Below, one piece after another: positions 34,910 to 49,110 of a stretch of DNA of 64,000 bases. The stretch comes from Rhyacophila brunnea (Eukaryota; Arthropoda; Insecta; Trichoptera; Rhyacophilidae). Location: contig JAGYXB010000612.1 in the NCBI GenBank assembly GCA_022495005.1, positions 372,001 through 436,000 on the forward strand, given 5' to 3'. A model generated the notes under the pieces. That model made no database searches, was not told the origin of the DNA, and saw only the letters and a list, made by a program, of their open reading frames with translations. How positions within the stretch are numbered: the stretch's first letter is position 1; every line of letters starts with the position of its first letter. The translations under genes and the position numbers were made by a program.

Positions 34910-37900
34910 TATTACGGATATTTATGAATATATCATATGTATCATTTGCCATGCACTATTTGCCATTATAATATACTGAATGTAGGTATGTATTATTATT
35001 CTTTTCGTTTATCAATTTATACCAGAATGAAATTTTTATATTTCTCTCTCTTTCGTGGTAGTGAATGATAGTGAATTTTAAACCGATGACATCTTAATTT
35101 CTGAAATTGTATGGTAACCTCACTTGAACGTATCTGACATAGCATAGGGCTCAAGATGCAATCTAGTATGCAATAATAATATGTTGATTAACCTGAGGCA
35201 ACGGAAGTGTAATCGCTCTCTCTGAGTGAGTGATTGATTCTCATGAGAAATGCGAACATCTGACAACTTCCGAATAGTCGATGTGACTTCCTTAATTGAT
35301 CATTTTATTGAAAGACACGTAGTATCTGTGTTTAAAAAACTACTTAGGAATTTTTAATTAAAGACTTTCTTAACTGCATTAAGATAAGATTTTTTTTGAA
35401 GATTCATCGTGGTACTTTGATGGTAATTAATGATAATTTTACAGATCTTTTTTACCACTATATTAGAAAAATTTATTATAAAAAATAAATGGTTGCGTGG
35501 TATGCGGTACAATAAAGTTTGCTAAAAACTTTAAATGAAATTAAGCATGTTTGAAGAAGAGATATTCACTGTTGCTAGTCATTCAGTACGCACCCAAGAG
35601 TAAAAAAACGTCCAGATTGTCGAGATAAGATATTTAAGTTTTTCGGGAATACGTGATAACGTAACAAATGTGTCAGAAAGAAGTGTAGTCAGATTGAACA
35701 GCTTTTAATCCAGTAGTTGATTGATTCAGATTGATGACGTACATTGCACAATACATTATTGATATATTATGTAAAGAATACCAAGTGATATATTATAATA
35801 TGTACAATTTACGGTTTTTTTATTTGATTTTATATATATATATATATATTACATAGAGAAGATGCAGCTTTGATTTTCTTAACCCATGGCTTACGGGCCT
35901 CACAAAATTGTGTTTTTGCTAATTACTTTTCAAATGCAAATTAACACGCTAATTACAAAATTATTTAAAAGGGCCCGTAAGCATTGTGTTAACAAGATAG
36001 CTTAAGCAGTTGCCATACAATAAACTTCCCATGTTATTTGATAGGTATTTCAAATATTTTATGATTGTTGGTGGCAGGAGTAAACTCATAATATAGGCAA
36101 AATTATCAGTAAAATTAAAAACAAACGAGTAAGTACATATTATATTTACCGTAAATACAAAGTGCAAAGATGTCGTAAGACGTACCACATTCAATAAAAA
36201 CAATTCAATTTCCATTAAATACCTTTCGAATGTAGATTTAAAAATAAATTATAATTAATTTTGTTGATATTTTAATGTATTTATTGAATATTATAAAAAA
36301 AACCGTAAATATCATAAATAGGATTATACTTTAATTTATAAAATATTTCCTTAAGTGGGTACCTAATTCAGACTAAGAAAGAACTTCATTATATATTTTT
36401 CAAATACATTAAACTTCTATCTATTATCTTAAAAACTATGTCATTGCTTTCTTTTTTAAATCTTAAAACACTAATTCCCTGTAATCGGTATCTTTGCTGT
36501 AGAAAGACATCTTTCATATTATTCAAAAAGGTATTGCAACCATGGTTTTCCCACAATGAATATTTTTTTAACAAACATTATAATTAAGAAAAAAATAGTT
36601 TAATGTAGGTATTAAAGTCATGTATGTTTTGTTGGAAAATTTGAGAAATTTACTTGTAACTAACTTAATTAGTAGACCATGGGTCCTTTTTGCTTCATTT
36701 TAGTATTTTTAAATTTCCATATAATAAAGTTTCTTTTAACATTTTTGCTTTTATATAATAGTAATGTGGAGAATATTGAGATCTTAACAAAGGTTTTCTT
36801 TGATACATTTATAGCTTTAGGTACAATTTTTTTACGGTTTTGTATGGAAGGTTTTTATGTTATATTACAATAGTGAGTAGTTACGGTTAAGTTCCAATAC
36901 GTAGTAAATAGTTTGATTAATATTAAAATTGAATCGCAATGTTTGAAATATATATTGAAGTAATAAATAAGAAATATTTATAAAAGAGAGAGTTGAAGAA
37001 TTATTTACGATATATTTAATTTTCGATATCGTCCCGCCAAAAAAGATTGATTCGTTTTAAGATAGCATTGAGCTTTGGCAAAAGTTTATCGGTGTATATT
37101 TTATTACCGCGAATTTCTCACTTCCGCTTCTAGTTAAATAATTCAAAATTAAATTGATTTTGCCGCACTGATTAATTCGGTTTATAGCGTGATAAAATTT
37201 CGTTACATTTAAAAGATACAATAAATCCTTTATGGACATTTTGACATGTTTTAAGCGGAAACCGATTTTAATTAATCACATACAGGACGTGTCAACAGTC
37301 AATACGTCTAGTACCGAATATAAATTACTTATTAACATGGAACTTTAAATGTATTGCAAATTGTATCAGTTGCCAAATTCTTCTGATAATGCATACTTTC
37401 TATCTTACTCAGGTGTTGCCAGATGAAAGTATTTGTTTTTTTTTTATTAAAATTCTTACATCGTTGCGGATTACGTGATAACTATCGTGTGGAATATATT
37501 GTTTTTTGTGACCTCTAGACTTTATGATATCATCATTCATTTTTACACTACTTTTTACGTGATTACAATGCCATTTATAAGTATTTTTTGTACGATTTGA
37601 GCCAGTTAAACATCTATAACAACTGGATAATAGACATTGTGTGTAGTTAAAATCGATCTTTTAGTGTCGGTCGATTTTTGAATCAGCTCATTATTCTTTA
37701 TAATATTTAATCGATTTTCTTTTAAAATGAATAAAATCGAATTGCAATAATCGTTTCATCATTTCCTTTCAGAATTAAAATGGTTATTAGTTTTCTCATG
37801 GTATTATAAGTTATGACTGTTGTTTACTACCTATAAATGATTTATTTATATTTTTCAGTGGTGTTTTAGACATAAATAACCTAATTTGGAAAAAATATCA

Positions 37901-38299
37901 AAATCTGAATTTTTATGAAATTACAGAAATTTACCTAATTTAAAAAAATATTCTTATGGCTGATATGATATATCGCGTGATATTTTTACATTTTTCTTTA
38001 GATTTTTTGTAGAATCGTATATGCATCTTGATAACAACTGAAGATGTTGTAAAAAAAACTCTATATATACCGTGCCTTGTAAAAATGAAGCTGAAATAAT
38101 AATTATTGTAATGATTAAATTATCAATAAGTCATTTCGCAATGCAGATTCATTTTATATAAAAATCTCACTATTATAGTCCGCATTTAACGAAAAAAAAC
38201 ACTTTTCACACAATTTTATATTCAAACCACACAATCAAAATTGTTGATTCTGTTGATAATATATACCTTAATCATGAGCTTGTTGTGAATATATGAGAA
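34910..38299. other. AT-rich intronic stretch
   Basis: It includes a (TA)n run at 35831-35849. A small inverted pair, GGCTTACGGGCC near 35888 and GGGCCCGTAAGC near 35971, brackets 100 bp. The region 37655-37755 carries AATCGAT blocks like those at 19.3 kb. Open frames near 36.0-37.2 kb are Phe/Leu/Ile/Asn-rich and unsupported. Confidence 0.45.
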
Positions 38300-38492
38300 T
38301 TATTAATTTATTTTAATAAAACGCATTTTTTAGAACGTATTCCAATTATTTTAATAAATAAAATCTGGACCAGTTTCATCCGCCTCTGAGGAAAGTTGAA
38401 TAAATACTTTAAAAAATTTCATTTTATTAAATTAAATTAATAATACAATGCATTTCCACCATAAATTATTGACAGTTAATACAATAAGAGAA
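38300..38492. mobile_element. palindromic MITE, family P, shortened copy
   Basis: It shares TTTTAATAAAACGCATTTTT, AAATCTGGACCAGTTTC and the outer end ATTGACAGTTAATACAATAA with 8697-8985. The central part of the palindrome is deleted. Confidence 0.7.
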
Positions 38493-40575
38493 ATATATAA
38501 GAAAATATGTAACTTGTTCTGTTACCAATAATTGATGATATCCGTCAAGACACATCCGCTAAATATTTTGTGAAGTAAACTTATAACTAAACATTTTTAT
38601 AAATTACATTTCTATGCGTCAAGCATACCTAACTGGTTTGTTTTAATGTGTGTTTCCCTTACTGTCGTATTTTATTTTCAAATTTGTACAATAGACCCAT
38701 TTCAATTAGTTATAACTTTGTAATAAATTTGAATATAACTATGTGAACAAGTGCATGCCGTATTAAACATTTATTAAAATATGTGGTAAATGTCAATTAG
38801 TGATTACCAATTTAATTTCAAATTATTTGCAGTTGATTTTATTACGAATGTACCCTAATTCATAGTTTCCCTTTCTCTATCAGATTCCACAGATGGTAAT
38901 TGACGAAGGACACAGTCGGCGTCCTGCCATTTGTAACCAGACAGCCTTGCTACAAATCCAATCATACATTATTTTAAAACGGCAAAAGTAGAGCTATCAA
39001 TCGTTTATGTACACGAATAAATTCACCTACTTATACTATATTATATGACCTTTTTTTCTAATTTATCGGTGGTCATGTATGTATCGAAACTATTTTTGCA
39101 ACACGTTTGAAAAAATGTGTTGGCAGTTTTGCATTGTATTTGTACATCCCAGAAATTGTTAATCAACTAAAGAAAAAAAATTTTTTTTGTAATTCCTTCA
39201 CGATCTAAACAAATATTAATTTTATTCAAAATTTGTTAGTTATTAGTAAATACAATCCTTTCTAATTATTCACATTATAAAAACGTAAAAGAACTAATTA
39301 AAGCATTAATCAATAACATATTATACTTATTTGTTTACGTTCTGCTACAAATTGTAACGTGTGACGCCCAGTTACGCTTCGTTTAATTGTCCCATCGATT
39401 CAGTGGTGAAAATATAGACCAGATTTTTTATTATATACCCAGTGAACACCTTGGATATTACAATAAAAAAAAAATCATTCACAAACTATAATAATTATAG
39501 TGGATCACTCAGCACTTCTCGATGTGACTACCACAAGTACAATATTTAATCCAAACACAATTAATTTTTTCACTATAAACTTTGAATTTAAAGGTTCAAA
39601 GTAAATAAATGATAATTATGAGAAAAGTTTCCCTTTAGCATTTGGTTTTGGTATTCCAATTTGTAAATCACTGGTTTCTTATAACCTACGTTTCGAGTTT
39701 GATTTCCGATGAGAGCACAATTATATGATTTATCAAACCTTGGTGTTTCAGTGATTATTTCACTGGTGTGATTTAATTGATGGCACCACGGCCTGTTGTC
39801 ATAAGACCGGAAATCCACCGATCAGTTAACGTAAATTCCGATAAACAAAGAGTCCTATTATAGTTGTAAGTGATTCCTGTAATTACATTTTATGTTAGAC
39901 ATAACTTTGTTATTTTTATGCAAAATTGTTATATTTTATAAATTATTTACAATGATTGAACTTGAGTACGAAATACTGGAAAATTTCTATGATTGAATAG
40001 CAAATTAATGCCATATTATTCACCAAGTAAGTTTCACGGTACTTTCGAACTGGTTTGTATAGAAAATCTTGTTTAGTTCGATGATTTACTTCAAGAATAA
40101 ATGACACTCTTGAAACGTCTCACATAAGTAACATACGGGTAAAATAGTTGATATGAAAATAATCCACAATGCGGAAGAGCAGACATGTACAGGTGAAAAA
40201 GAAGCGGGCATTATTATCATCTACTCGAAGAGTACAGAATAAACTCATTTTTATTCTAATAATTAACTCATTCCTACGACAGTTCATCGAAAAAAATATT
40301 GATGGTGACTTAAATGCATCTAATAATAATATTGTTTTATCTCACAAATATTAACTTAAAAATCTATCTCTTAAGAAATTCATCCAGAAATTTCCATCAA
40401 AATCTGCAGACCATAGATAATAGACAAAATTCTTATAGAAAATACATAGTGCTAACCGCTAAAAATAAAAAAACGCGATTTTAACATTGAGTCAATAATG
40501 TGTAGGCATGTAGAAAATGATAAAAAAATGTCAGTGATTCATGCAGGTGTCGATGCAGTGCAGTTAACGGCCCAC
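38493..40575. other. AT-rich intronic stretch
   Basis: No gene or recognised repeat is supported. Short open frames at 39588-39818 and 40169-40354 are unconvincing. Confidence 0.45.
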
Positions 40576-41816
40576 GTGCTCGTCGTAGGTCAAAATTGAG
40601 TTTTTATTGTATTTTCAAACCATGATCCTGGACACTCCTTAAACGTTGTAGATAATCTATTTATATAATTTTGAAGCCTTATTATCCTTTATAGTTATTT
40701 TAAACATTTGATGACTGCATAAAGTATTTTTGTTACATAGAATAGTATTCTTTTAAACCTCTCGCTCTAATGTTTTAGAATATAGTCATATTTCGGTACA
40801 TAACTGTGCAGTGGTGTTAAGATTTTTTACATTTATTAATTTTTAAACGCATTTATAAAACCATTAGTATAATTTATTACGAGATAATTTTTGTAAAATA
40901 TTCACGATAAAAAATTATATTGATAATCTCTGTGATCCCAAATTTGACAAGAATTAGGCATTTTATTATTCAAAAAATCGGCAAGATTGACACATTTGAA
41001 GATGATTCTAAAGATATTTATTATAAGCTATGTCTTTGACCATTCAAGTGTGATAAACATCTGATGAATAATGATTGCTTTATAATAATTATTGACCTAA
41101 GAATAAGGTAGTGTTTTTTTGAAATACGCCATTTCTTTTGTCATTCCCCAGTGGTTAAGCTACAACATACGGCCGTAGCCATAAATTGACAAACTAAAAT
41201 TAAAGTAGGGAGTAAAATTATATTGACGCGCATGTTTGAACTGGGGAATGACAAAAGAAATGGCGTATTTCAAAAAAACACTACCTTATTCTTAGGTCAA
41301 TAATTATTATAAAGCAATCACTATTCATAAGATGTTTATCACACTTGAATGGTCAAAGACATAGCTTATAATAAATATCTTTAGAATCATCTTCAAATGT
41401 GTTAATCTTGCCGATTTTTTGAATAATAAAATGCCTAATTCTGTCAAATTTGGGATCACAGAGATTATCAATATAATTTTTTATCGTGAATATTTTACAA
41501 AAATTATCTCGTAATAAATTATACTAATGGTTTTATAAATGCGTTTTAAAAATTAATAAATGTAAAAAATCTTAACACCACTGCACAGTTATGTACCGAA
41601 ATATGACTATATTCTAAAACATTAGAGCGAGAGGTTTAAAAGAATACCATTTTATGTAACAAAAATACTTTATGCAGTCATCAAATGTTTAAAATAAATA
41701 TAAAGGATAATAAGGTTTCAAAATTATATAAATAGATTATCTACAACGTTTAAGGAGTGTCCAGGATCATGGTTTGAAAATACAATAAAAACTCAATTTT
41801 GACCTTCGACGAGCAT
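40576..41816. mobile_element. 1.24 kb foldback: two 577-bp arms, 87-bp loop
   Basis: The left arm, 40576-41152, and right arm, 41240-41816, are complementary along their whole length with only isolated mismatches. Examples are GTCAAAATTGAGTTTTTATT against its complement near 41787-41803, and CATTCCCCAGT at 41142-41152 against ACTGGGGAATG at 41240-41250. The loop 41153-41239 is unrelated to the arms and includes ACATACGGCCGTAGCC. No arm has a credible open frame and no target duplication is obvious. It sits in intron 1 of the peroxidase-like gene, so the pre-mRNA could form a double strand of about 577 bp. The near-identity means a recent origin or ongoing arm-to-arm correction. Confidence 0.9.
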
Positions 41817-42063
41817 GTCCCCCCTTAAAACGTGAGGTGACCTTATTTTGTTAACTGATAATGTTCATTTAAAGGTTAAAAATGGGCTATGGGATGGGAG
41901 CATCAGTCTGATAAAATTTTAAACACCAAAAAAATCGACATTACACACTTTTTATCATAGCGGCAGCTTACTGTGACATCACGTAGCATGCGACGTGCAG
42001 CATAATAATATAAACACAACTTTATTGTACTTCGTGAATCGCACTGCACTACTTTAAAAATCA
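41817..42063. other. short spacer
   Basis: Nothing is supported. Confidence 0.4.
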
Positions 42064-42530
42064 AGAGAAATAATTACAGGATAAAAAGAACTTTTTATAC
42101 ACAACGTTTTTAAATTTTCTGTTGAATTATTATGCTCAATATGCTCAAACTTGTACTTGATATGCAGTAAATAAAAAACAAACAAACAAATATAGAATAC
42201 TGAAATGTCATTTTGATTTCCATAGTAACCCACGTATATATTAATAATTTAGTTGCTAGGACCCACTTAGCAACCAACAATAGTGGATTGGATTACGGAT
42301 TTCTTCCGAAATAACTTTTCATACAAAACAGAATTAACTGAAAATGAATTCAATTCTACTTAAAGATGGCTAAAGTATTAAAAGATTGCATTGGCATCGT
42401 GTTCTGATGTATTCTAAAAGTTTCAAATGTCTAGCTAGTTGGGAAGTTAGTTAAAAATCGATTGCAAGTTTTGTACTGGATAAACAACCACCGGACAAAT
42501 AAGAATACAACATAATAACGACGTTGTAAA
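42064..42530 (+). repeat. dispersed repeat of about 450 bp, copy 2
   Basis: It is the same-orientation relative of 6487-6935. It has the extra TTAGTTGCTAGGACCCACTT block that is also in the inverted copy at 14.2 kb. Confidence 0.75.
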
Positions 42531-45500
42531 ATATAAGAGGATTGTATAAATTGCTGCGAATATATTAGCTTATAATTATTTCAAATTATGTTTGATTTTT
42601 GTTAAAACTCGAAAAATATTAATTTTTACTATTAATATTAACTATTTTATAGCGGATTTAAAAAAAATATTACAATGCGTAATGTAGCAGAAAATTAATT
42701 ACTACGCTGAGATTGTATACGTTATTTACACATGTCATAAAATGACTTATAATAATCGCAATAAATCAAATGTAGCGAGCGCATCACAAATCAAGTGCGG
42801 TCGGAAGTATCTAGATTCTAGAAGGAGAATTCGTACAAGTTTTTTCCCGCCGTTAGTTATTATAAAATTCCATTTTCTCTATGTCAGTCTATGTCATTGT
42901 CTTCAGTAGCGTCTGTGGCATTTTAATAACACAAACCGATTCAAATTAAAACAATTAGTTTAATAAGTACATATCTAATTAAAACCAGTGACGGAGGGTG
43001 CTATTAGCAATTTAAATAACGCAAAGTAAATAAAATGAATTCAAATTTAGAAGACAATATTTTTTGAAAATCGCTTTTTAGGTTTTTCGTTAAGATCTTT
43101 AGACTTTCCCGGAGATATAACTAATCATTCAACCAATTGCATCCATGTCCTTTGCAATGCGAGAGATAGGATGCAGTTATAGTAAAATTTACGGCATAAC
43201 TAATAAACAATCACAGCGAGCACGCTTTTACTTTATAGACATACGCAAAACGTAAGCAACATTACGTTTCACACTTACAGTTGCTGTATGTAATATACTC
43301 ACACCAGGAGGCATGAGGTTGAAAAGTAAGGTTACATGTAAATTGTACGTAAAACATTTCACCGTGGAACAGTTCGCCGTGAGCTTTCTTATCGGAAAGA
43401 GATGAAAGTGTACTATAAGGTCTCCAATTTTATTATATTCAATATGAACGTCATTAATTCAATTTTCATAGCTGATTTCGGCAAAATTCATGAATTCAGG
43501 AATGAAAACCTAGACTAACCAAACCTAAAAATATTAATAATCCAATATATCGGCTATTTTCAAAATTTCTTTGCTGCTGGGTTCATGTACAGTGTAAACC
43601 GACAAGAACTGTGTTTTATTTAGACATGCATTTTATGTCAGTGCTATAAAACCCAAAGAGGTTGGACGGTCTTTAATATACCGGCATATATTTCCGATAC
43701 AATATTTCACTGTGAAGTGTGATACGGCTAACTGCATACGTACATGTTTCCGGACACGGGAAAGTGAGATCAACTTGTGAGGCGTCAGATTTGTTCAATC
43801 AGCTTGCCAGTATCAAGCGGTTGTAAACGATTTTATGCACGTCCGATTAAAAAAATACTTTTGAAAATTCAAACGCCACTGCCTACAAACACAACTTACC
43901 TTACGATATAAGGTAGTAGGTAAGGTGATGTGTGAAGTGCATTCGCATTGCACTTCGCTCCTCCAATCAAACTTGCAACAACTCAGCGGCATTCTTCTCT
44001 CTTTATATTATGTTTTACTTCCGCTATTACTCTATTAGTGCAAAGTCTTGTCTCTCATGACTGGAATGGCATTAAAATACCTAATAAATGGGCTTGCCGG
44101 CAACCGCATCTTCTGCCTGGGTCAGCGACTTGTAAATGAATGCAAGCCTTACGTCTGTGATAATAGAAGTGAATGTGAATGATTACAATACATTACTTAT
44201 GTTTTTTTTACCATAGTACTAAAATCTATATTGCATTGTAAATAATATAAATATTTTTACGAAATACATACAAAACCATAGAATCGAATAAAACCTTCTC
44301 CTATCAGCTTAAACAGAGGTTATTAATGTGTAGACTTCAGCGCCTCGGGATTTCACAATTAAGTTCCAGGGGCGCCGTAGTACATTGGAAATATAACAAA
44401 ATAAGAAAACTTATTTCAATTGGTGATGCACTGTTACAATGATTAACTATTCGTTTGTTTCAACGACTACAGGTGATAATAAAACTTTAACTTAGCATAC
44501 TGCTCTTCCCTTATCGTATAAATTACACACGTAGTTAAAATATCATTCAAGGCCTAATCTACATCTATCTTCACGTCGGCAGATGAAAATAATTTTACAT
44601 TGCTTTTGTACTTACTATCTTTGACTTCTATTTGGTTACACATCACTCGAATTGTTATTAATTTTGTCATCTACCTGTATTAATATTGGGGAATATGTCA
44701 TTAACTAATTATATACAATGTATTTGACGTAAAAAATGACTATGTGGACCACTTATTGCACCAGTCCAACTGCGACCATATAAATATGACCAGATGTAGG
44801 TACTTAAAGATGTCGCCGTTAAAATAGCCCAACTAACGACTACGACATTTGTCAAAATAGTCAAGCATATTGCATACAGAATTCAATGAAATATAGCATT
44901 GTATTTCATTTAGTATGCAAGATAAAATTAACCTAAATTTACGAAATCCAACACTATACTTCCCCGACATATACATGCATAATACACCTGACTATTCTGA
45001 CAGCTGTCACTTGCGTTTCTCAATTCCGGTTTTACTAAACTTAGCATATTGTCACTCCACTAAACGACCGATATTATGCGGCAGTTAATTTGTATGGCTC
45101 AAAATCTGACCTTTACGCAGTGTACTGTATGTTACACAATAAAGTTATTTGAAATGATTCTTGTCTCTTTTAATAATGGGCATTGGGTGTTTCTGTCGCG
45201 CTTTTCGGAAAGACTCGAAGCAATCCTAACACACCATTATATTCCGAATTAATTATAACGACGCCGAGTTGTTAAAACATGTGATAATTTTATGAAAATA
45301 GTTTTTACATTTTATGTTTATTTATATTACTCCGAATAGTAAAATCGTTATTATTCTAAAATCAAAATATAATTAATTATAGAAACCTTCGATTTCACAT
45401 GCTACATTTTAAATAAAACCGTAGGACCAGTTGGACGATGACTCGAATAGCAAGAACTATCCGTGGTCTAATTAGTGTGAAATCGACTTCAAGAAATTAG

Positions 45501-45804
45501 TATAATAAACTGTACCTATTGTTAGTTTTATCCACTGATTAATTGAATACATAGGTAAACTTATCGTGACTACTACATATTGAGGTATTATGTTGCTGCT
45601 TTATCTAACTTATTAGTGATATTAAATTTATTGGCCGAATATGATCAGTTAAATTATTAATTACAGCTTTAACTGATTATAAAAGACTACTTGAATGAAT
45701 AATAGTAAATATTTTATGTTATTAAAACAAAAACTATTCTAATTGTAATATAGTATAATTTTTAATCAATGAATATTATAATTTACGACTGAACCATAAT
45801 TATT
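42531..45804. other. intronic stretch without a supported gene
   Basis: A plus-strand frame at 43948-44139 is slightly GC-richer (Ser/Pro/His/Leu composition) but has no recognised motif. A GGGGCGCCGTAG scrap near 44371 resembles a transposon end. Confidence 0.4.
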
Positions 45805-46030
45805 CAATTCAATTCAATTTATTTATTTTTAACATATTGTGGACATTACAAATTATAAGTTGAAGACATTCACAACATGACATTTAGAAACAAAGAAATA
45901 TAAAACAGTATTACATAAAAAAAGAGATAGATGGTAAGTAATTAAACAGTAGAAATGTGTAAATACAAAAAATATAAATTAGATAGGTACAAGGAAGTAC
46001 ACCGGATGAGTTATGCAGCCCCTATTTTCC
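45805..46030 (-). mobile_element. 3' end of a jockey/I-like retrotransposon, copy 2
   Basis: It begins with a (TTCAA)n run (ATTCAATTCAATTCAATTTA) and then ACATATTGTGGACATTAC, TTCACAACATGACATTTAG and AGGAAGTACACCGG. It matches 32385-32620 and, in part, 52755-52810. The orientation is minus, with the repeat run as the 3' tail. Confidence 0.65.
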
Positions 46031-46161
46031 CCTATTTACCCTTTCCAGTCGTAGTAATCACATCGGAGCTATTAAAAACACTTTACAGCGAGGATTTTAG
46101 TTAAATTAACTTACAATAAAAATTTACCTCACATTTATGGTAATAAAGCAGTTTTTATGTT

Positions 46162-46340
46162 TTTTTTAGAATTATTAATAACCGTGCCCTTGCTTTTTCA
46201 TACAAGGTGGTTGTAGTAATATTGAATAATCACAAACACCCAGGCTTTGAGAAAATCACATAAATATTATGTCCTCACCGGGAATCTAGCCCAAAACTCT
46301 CGGGTGGAAGGCACTTACGCACTGCATCACGAGAACCGCC
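46162..46340 (-). mobile_element. tRNA-derived SINE, family II, copy 2, with flanking duplication
   Basis: It is the same element as 3941-4132. It is flanked by GCAGTTTTTATGTT at 46148-46161 and GCAGTTTTTGTGTT at 46341-46354, a 14-bp duplication with one difference. The B-box is damaged (GGCTAGATTCCCGG). Confidence 0.8.
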
Positions 46341-46354
46341 GCAGTTTTTGTGTT

Positions 46355-48930
46355 AGTTTCTTTTCTGTTAAATAAACATTTTGTCACATCGGATGTTTTG
46401 ACAGGTAAATGACAGTATTTGTGAATCCAATCTTAATTTAAAAAAAACATACAAAAATGACAGTGCTTTTTTTGAAACAATACATTACTGTGGTCATTTC
46501 ACCGGTTTTGTAACCATGTTATGTTATGAACGTAAACTGTATTATTAAAACAATGAATCCAGTATGCCATAATGCAAAAGGGCATTATTACTTGGGATGA
46601 TTTAATAAGCAAGCCATTACTGTTCGCGCAAATGAGTGAAAGTTCCGTTGGTATTATGTTGATCATCTCAGAGAAGCAAGTAAGCAAGTTCGAATACGAC
46701 GTGTGCAAGTAATATTCTATGATGTATTATACCGTGCTAAATTACTTGTTACTTCAAACAAATTGTTGTCCTACACGAGATCACAATAAACACTCACTGC
46801 ATCGCAAATAAAAAAAATATTAGGCATATTAAAGTTATATAATAAAACGTTAACTTTTTAGAGTTAAAATTTTTCTCTTAGTACTGAATATATACAATAT
46901 TTATGCATGTTATACATAATTGAAAATACATAATTTGGAAAAATTTCATAGTAAAAGAATTGGATTGGATGGAATTCGAACTCACATCTTTCATTGTCCG
47001 GATAATTGCTGTTATAATTATTTAAGCTACTGATTTGTCTAGGAGTCGTGCGAATTAATTTTAACATTACGTTATTCGAGGTTATAAAATTCTAGCTTTG
47101 TAATTTAAACGAGCAGTCCCAAAAATTTATCTGAAAAGCGAAAAAAATATAAGTACTATATCGTCAAAATATTCAATATATCATTTCACTGTCAGATTCT
47201 GTTCAATTCCAATTTTAGATGCAGTAGATTACAGATACGGGGAAAACTATATTCTATAGATATGTTTGCGGTAATGTAATGGTATTACTAATATATTTAT
47301 AGATGACGTCCTGTATATAAATTAATTAATTATTATGACCTGAGACCTACGAAAAAACAGTAATTGAAAATTATTATTACATCCAACGCTGAATATATTA
47401 CCAAGACTTAATGATATTATTAATGAAAAAACACAATTTTTCAAAGCTTTATAAACATATTATCTTTACAGGTCGTACAGAGAATAGCACTGTCAAAAAC
47501 CTCGTGGCATTTGGTCAGTTCAAAGGGATGTTTACTGATATAAGCCTTAAGTGCCTCTAAATTATCCTGATCACGATAATTGATCACAAAGTACCGATGA
47601 AGAAGAATATTAAACTGTCGTTTTATGATTTTATTTTGCATTTGTAGATACAATATGTTCGAAGATGCACTAGTATACCGGTCAGACTATAAGTTTACTA
47701 ATGTTTATTGTTTCCAAATAAATTAAAAGCTTCTAAACTATAATGAAATATGAAACGAATATCAATTCAGTTCTCACAAATTATTTAGGAATCTAGTCGA
47801 GAATAATACAAGAATGAGCACTTCTAAAACATTTTGTTATTTTTAACGGATAACATTTCATTACCATGTGAATTTAGTCTAGTCGGAATAAACATTTTGA
47901 AATCAAAGCCCACTATATCATAATCGCGCTAAAATATCTACGTATTTTACGTTTTTAGCGGCGATTACTATCAATTGAATTGTCGGAGAGTTAACGTGCA
48001 TTACCATATTTGGGGCAAAACACTATCCACCGTATCGAATCGCATAAAATGTCTAATTTTGCGAAATGGCAACAATAGAAAATTGCACGCGCCATGCAAT
48101 ATGTTGGATTTTCGCAGGGAAACCTATAAAGTATAATATTGTACCGCTTTTACTGTAAGTTGGCATCAGTGGCGCAACCATTTAATTGAGCAGAGGTCTG
48201 GGAGTTGTGTGTGAAATAAAATTATTATCTCGATGTAAAAGATTTGTTAGAGTTTTATTATGATTAAAGTATGCCGACACACTAGAAAACGGCTGTCATA
48301 AGAAGGTGAAAAAATGGAGTAAAAAACACCACTGGAAAAAATGCATGCGTGTTTTTATTTGCCTGATTGAAAAAAAGACGTTCTTTTTATTAACCTTTTA
48401 TGAAACCGTTAGAAGAAAATGCAATAATTTACCATTATGCTATTTTTCGGAAAACAACAAAAACTATTTTAGTAATGTAATGCTTACGAAGTATTATTTT
48501 TAAGAATTTCTACATTGAATTATAGCACTTTTTAATTTATTCACTGATTAAAAAAAAAAATTCTATTAAATTAACTATTTACATTGTTGACTATTGACTA
48601 TGTATGCAACATATTATTTCAAATTAAATTTTCATTTAGTTATCTTCCAAATATAAAAAAATATTATCTTCATCCACGACAAACGTTATAAATCAGGTTA
48701 TTTACAAAACATATCATCTGGATGTCTTTCTTATGATGCCAAGTCGTGGACCCCGAGATTAAGGGAGCGGGAGGTAATTGGATGATTTCGAAATGTGATG
48801 GTGAGAAATGTTTTGTACCGATCTATAGGATAGAGCAAGATAAACAGGACGCTCCAAATAAGCTAACAGCTCTAGATAATATGTCTGAGAATCATTTTGT
48901 AAGTTTTTTAGACATATTATTTGACATGGA
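46355..48930. other. AT-rich intronic stretch
   Basis: A degenerate tRNA-like B-box (GAGTTCGAATTCCATCC, minus strand) lies near 46966-46990 and may be an old SINE. CAGTGGCGCAACCA near 48168 resembles a hAT terminus with no partner found. No gene is supported. Confidence 0.4.
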
Positions 48931-48934
48931 CTAG

Positions 48935-49110
48935 ATAACCTGGAGAGACTGGTTGTTGTCCTCAAGAGAGTCAAATCAGAGGAAAAGCGTCGGCGCGTTG
49001 GAGCGACTAACTGAAAGAGCTTACTAGAAGCAGTCTTCACTTAGAGGTAGTGGACCGTAAGTGATGAAGGATCGACTATATTTTGGAGTGCTCATGACCA
49101 TCACCTATGA
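48935..49110 (+). pseudogene. possible retrotransposon scrap
   Basis: A somewhat GC-richer stretch (AGAGTCAAATCAGAGGAAAA then GCGTCGGCGCGTTGGAGCGA) resembles the decayed RTE-like 3' ends at 34.5 kb, which also carry AAAGGATCGAGTGAATGAGC-type sequence. No readable frame remains. Confidence 0.3.
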
